Assembly (NCBI GenBank): GCA_029978705.1
Contig: JAPOIY010000006.1
Coordinates: forward strand, 1 to 64,000
Direction of reading: 5' to 3'
Origin: Actinomycetota bacterium
Lineage (GTDB): Bacteria; Actinomycetota; Actinomycetes; S36-B12; GCA-2699445
DNA length: 64,000 nt
Shown: piece after piece, positions 61,201 through 64,000 of the stretch
How positions within the stretch are numbered: the stretch's first letter is position 1
Layout of the letters: each line of letters opens with the position of its first letter
Notes under the pieces: generated by a model
The model's input: only the letters and a program-made list of their open reading frames with translations
Database searches by the model: none
What the model was told of the DNA's origin: nothing
Translations under genes and position numbers: made by a program

Positions 61201-63060
61201 TCAGCCCTTGCTGCTGTAGATGTCGTCCACGAGGCCCGAGAAGTGCTCCTCCACGACCTTGCGCTTCACCTTCAGGCTCGGGGTCAGGAACCCGTCGTCC
61301 ACGGTGAGTTCCTGCGGGATGACGCGGAACTGCTTGATGGTCTCCCACTTGTTGAGCTCACCGTTGAGCGCGTCGACGCCCTCCTGGATCGTGGCCAGCA
61401 CGGCGGGGTCCTGCGCCATGTCGGCGATGCTCTCCCCGGTCTTGCCGTTGGAGGCGGCCCACTGCTTGGCCGCATCCGGGTCCAGGGCGACCAGCGCGCT
61501 GGCGAAGTTGCGCTCGTTGGCGATGATCACGACCTGTCCGGCGATCGGGACATGCGCCTTGAACTGCGCCTCGATGGCGCCGGGGGCGATGTACTTGCCG
61601 CCGGACGTCTTGACGAGGTCCTTCTTGCGATCGGTGATCTTGAGTCGGCCGCCCTCGTCGATCACGCCGATGTCACCGGTGGCGAACCAGCGGTTCGGGC
61701 CGGGCGGCTGGTCGCCGAACACCTCGACATTGGCCTCGGGGCGGTTGCGGTACTCGAGCATCACACCGCCGCCGCGCACCATGATCTCGCCGTCGTCGGC
61801 GATCCGGATCTCGGTGCCGGGCAGCGGCTGGCCGACGGTACCCAGCTTCACGTTGCCGGGACGGTTGATCGTCGTGCCGGCCGAGGTCTCGGTGAGGCCG
61901 TAGCCCTCGAGGATCGTCATACCGGTGATGTCGAACCACTCGTTGATGTCCCGCGACAGCGCAGCGGAGCCCGAGATGAAGTACTTCAGGTTGCCGCCCA
62001 TCCGCGCGCGCACCTTGGAGAAGACCAGTTTGTCCGCGAGCCCGAGCTGCATGCCGAGGAGCCCCCCGACGCTCTCGCCGGCATCGCGCTTGGCGCTGGC
62101 CTTCTTGCCCACCTTGAAGGCCCAGTCGAAGAGCGAGGCCTTGGCGCCGCCCTCCTCCTTGACCTGGCGGTTCACGCCGGCATGCACCTTCTCGAAGATG
62201 CGGGGCACGGCGGCCATGAAGTCCGGCTTCACGATCGGCAGGTTGTTGATGATCTCGGGCACGCGGCCGTCGACGGCGGTGACGAAGCCGATCTGGAACT
62301 GCGCGGCCATCAGGACCTTGCCGAACGAGTGGGCCATGGGCAGCCACAGGAACTGGACCCAGTCCTGCTGGATCACGTTGAGGCCCTGCAGCCCCGCTCC
62401 CTCGTAGCACCAGTTGCTGTGGGTCAGTTCCACACCCTTGGGCTTGCCGGTCGTGCCGGAGGTGTAGATGAGGGTGGCGAGCTTGTCCGGGCCGGTCAGG
62501 TCGACGCGATCCTGGATCAGGGTGGGCTTCTCCTTGAGCAGGGCCGCCCCCTTCTCCTTCAACTGATCCCAGCTGAGGACCTTCTCCCCGTCGCCCTCGC
62601 CGTCCATGAGCACGATGTGGTGCACCGAGTCCACGTTGGCTGCCTTGTCGGCCTGGCCCTGGTCCTCGGCGATGAGGATCTTGGAGTTGGAGTCGTTGAG
62701 GATGTACTCGACGTCCTCGTCGCCCGTGCTCGGGTACACCGTCGTGGTGGCGCCGCCCGACAGCATGATGGCCATGTCGGCGAAGATCCACTCCAGGCGG
62801 GTGTTGCTCGCGATCGCGACCCGCTCCTCCAGTTCGATCCCCAGCGCGACCAGGCCGGCAGCCAACTGGCTGGCCTCGTCCAGGCTCTGGGTCCACGTCC
62901 AGGAACGCCAGCCGCCGTCCTTCGTGGGAGCGCGGAACGCTTCGCGATTCGCGCTCTTCTCACATTGGGTGAGGATGAGCTGTCCGAACGACGGCGCCGC
63001 CGTGGGGTAGGGCTCATTGAGAGATCCGGTGGTCATGCCGGCCGAGGGAACCTCAGTCAT
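61201..63060 (-). CDS. fadD: Long-chain fatty acid-CoA ligase
   Basis: Adenylate-forming enzyme of 619 aa that activates long-chain fatty acids to acyl-CoA. Motifs: L-I-Y-T-S-G-T-T-G-K-P-K-G-V near 190 (AMP binding), E-G-Y-G-L-T-E-T-S-A near 385, W-F-A-T-G-D-I-G near 462, and D-R-K-K-D-L-V-K-T-S-G-G-K-Y near 483. It is soluble with no membrane segment, of the FadD15/ACSL class. AAGGAGG lies ten bases before the ATG, slightly far. Placed between lepA and hemW; it probably also feeds lipid synthesis or beta-oxidation with acyl-CoA dehydrogenases like that at 11896. Confidence 0.93.
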   Translation of the reverse strand: MTEVPSAGMTTGSLNEPYPTAAPSFGQLILTQCEKSANREAFRAPTKDGGWRSWTWTQSLDEASQLAAGLVALGIELEERVAIASNTRLEWIFADMAIMLSGGATTTVYPSTGDEDVEYILNDSNSKILIAEDQGQADKAANVDSVHHIVLMDGEGDGEKVLSWDQLKEKGAALLKEKPTLIQDRVDLTGPDKLATLIYTSGTTGKPKGVELTHSNWCYEGAGLQGLNVIQQDWVQFLWLPMAHSFGKVLMAAQFQIGFVTAVDGRVPEIINNLPIVKPDFMAAVPRIFEKVHAGVNRQVKEEGGAKASLFDWAFKVGKKASAKRDAGESVGGLLGMQLGLADKLVFSKVRARMGGNLKYFISGSAALSRDINEWFDITGMTILEGYGLTETSAGTTINRPGNVKLGTVGQPLPGTEIRIADDGEIMVRGGGVMLEYRNRPEANVEVFGDQPPGPNRWFATGDIGVIDEGGRLKITDRKKDLVKTSGGKYIAPGAIEAQFKAHVPIAGQVVIIANERNFASALVALDPDAAKQWAASNGKTGESIADMAQDPAVLATIQEGVDALNGELNKWETIKQFRVIPQELTVDDGFLTPSLKVKRKVVEEHFSGLVDDIYSSKG

Positions 63061-63176
63061 GGTGAAAACGCCTCCTTGGGGCGGTACGCAATCCGTATGC
63101 GGCACCCTAGCCTGTCGCAGACCCCGATGCCCCCTGTTGCCCGGAAGGCTCCCGCCGGGTCCTTCCGAGACCCCGG

Positions 63177-64000
63177 TCAGCGGTCGGATTCCGTGGAGAG
63201 AGCCGCAATGAAGGCCTCCTGCGGCACCTCGACGCTGCCGACCATCTTCATCCGCTTCTTGCCTTCCTTCTGCTTCTCCAGCAGCTTGCGTTTCCGCGAG
63301 ATGTCCCCGCCATAGCACTTGGCCAGCACGTCCTTGCGGATAGCGCGGATGTTCTCCCGGGCGATGACCCGCGACCCGATGGCGGCCTGGATGGGCACCT
63401 CGAACTGCTGGCGCGGGATGAGTTCCTTCAACTTGCCCGCCATGGCCACGCCGTAGGAGTAGGCCCGGTCCCGGTGGACGATGGCGCTGAAGGCGTCGAC
63501 GGCGTCGCCGTGCAGGAGGATGTCCACCTTGACGAGGTCCGCCACCTGCTCGCCGGCGGGTTCGTAGTCCAGGGAGGCGTAGCCGCGGGTGCGCGACTTG
63601 AGCGCGTCGAAGAAGTCGAAGACGATCTCGGCCAGCGGCAGGGTGTACCGCAACTCCACGCGGTCCGAGGACAGGTAGTCCATGCCGAGCAGCGTGCCGC
63701 GGCGCGACTGGCACAACTCCATGATGGCCCCGACGTAGTCCGAGGGCGCGATCACGGTGGCGCGCACGATGGGCTCGTTGACCTCCGCGATCTTGCCGTC
63801 GGGGAACTCGCTGGGGTTGGTGACGACGTGCTCGGTGCCGTCCTCCATCCCCACGCGGTAGACCACGCTCGGTGCGGTCGAGATCAGGTCGAGCCCGAAC
63901 TCCCGCTCCAGGCGCTCCCGGACGATCTCCAGGTGCAGCAGTCCCAGGAAGCCGCAGCGGAAGCCGAACCCGAGGGCAGTGGAGGTCTCGGGCTCGTAGA
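63177..64000 (-). CDS. lepA: Elongation factor 4 (LepA), C-terminal part
   Basis: The gene runs out of the right edge; only the last 274 residues are present. They include [22 protein letters not shown] at the edge, the conserved [18 protein letters not shown], and the LepA-specific C-terminal domain with [23 protein letters not shown]. LepA is a ribosomal translocase that corrects stalled elongation and affects initiation. The start codon lies beyond 64000. Confidence 0.96.
   Translation of the reverse strand, partial: YEPETSTALGFGFRCGFLGLLHLEIVRERLEREFGLDLISTAPSVVYRVGMEDGTEHVVTNPSEFPDGKIAEVNEPIVRATVIAPSDYVGAIMELCQSRRGTLLGMDYLSSDRVELRYTLPLAEIVFDFFDALKSRTRGYASLDYEPAGEQVADLVKVDILLHGDAVDAFSAIVHRDRAYSYGVAMAGKLKELIPRQQFEVPIQAAIGSRVIARENIRAIRKDVLAKCYGGDISRKRKLLEKQKEGKKRMKMVGSVEVPQEAFIAALSTESDR

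Overview
The window is about 70% GC, uses many GTG starts, and is packed with genes in actinobacterial order, so it comes from a chromosome of a high-GC Actinomycetes bacterium. The genus cannot be read from the sequence. The strongest taxonomic sign is the minus-strand block lepA, fadD, hemW, hrcA, dnaJ, rsmE, HIT, phoH, ybeY, CBS/CorC protein, cytidine deaminase-like protein, era, recO, uppS, glyS, dusB, ppdK, dgt, dnaG. A second sign is the trio of peroxiredoxin, DUF3052 protein and aceE, arranged as in Mycobacterium tuberculosis.

Layout. (1) 1-1256: right-hand edge of an integrated element, with a tyrosine integrase that stops 100 bp from the 3' end of a tRNA-Val gene. (2) 1286-13050: peroxiredoxin, DUF3052, homodimeric pyruvate dehydrogenase E1, SulP anion transporter, ferritin-like/VIT fusion, a secreted protein, DUF3145, an HNH endonuclease with a consensus SOS box in front, BioY and an acyl-CoA dehydrogenase. 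(3) 13144-20725, the accessory-looking part: two tandem secreted VWA proteins with Thr-Pro linkers, a patatin, a two-gene ATPase plus unknown-protein cassette coupled to a GH3 glycosidase, and a small helical protein. (4) 20729-25246: leucine catabolism operon (methylcrotonyl-CoA carboxylase and HMG-CoA lyase). (5) 25312-33403: lipoprotein, TreT-like glycosyltransferase, sodium:solute symporter with a small membrane partner, two alpha/beta hydrolases, a DUF2510 protein and an Rpf-like secreted lysin. (6) 33415-33579: two tRNA genes. (7) 33640-64000: the conserved replication, translation and stress block. It is interrupted by a ferric reductase/FMN-binding/ApbE operon, a DUF4239 membrane protein, an AI-2E exporter and an FtsH-like protease divergent from hrcA.

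Transcription. Thirteen genes (among them dnaG, dnaJ, glyS, recO, dusB and the accessory ATPase) have a TANNNT or CANNNT hexamer exactly 6 or 7 nt before the start codon and mostly no Shine-Dalgarno. This is the pattern expected of leaderless transcripts. Most other genes start behind clear GGAGG-type sites or overlap the previous stop by 4 nt.

No gene-free stretch exceeds 300 bases. The longest are 9335-9625 (promoters of DUF3145 and HNH, SOS box), 57921-58194 (divergent promoters of hrcA and the FtsH-like gene) and 44419-44634 (divergent promoters with a 9-bp inverted repeat). No CRISPR array, IS element, rRNA or riboswitch was recognised. The best candidate for an undescribed system is the 17066-19284 ATPase cassette.
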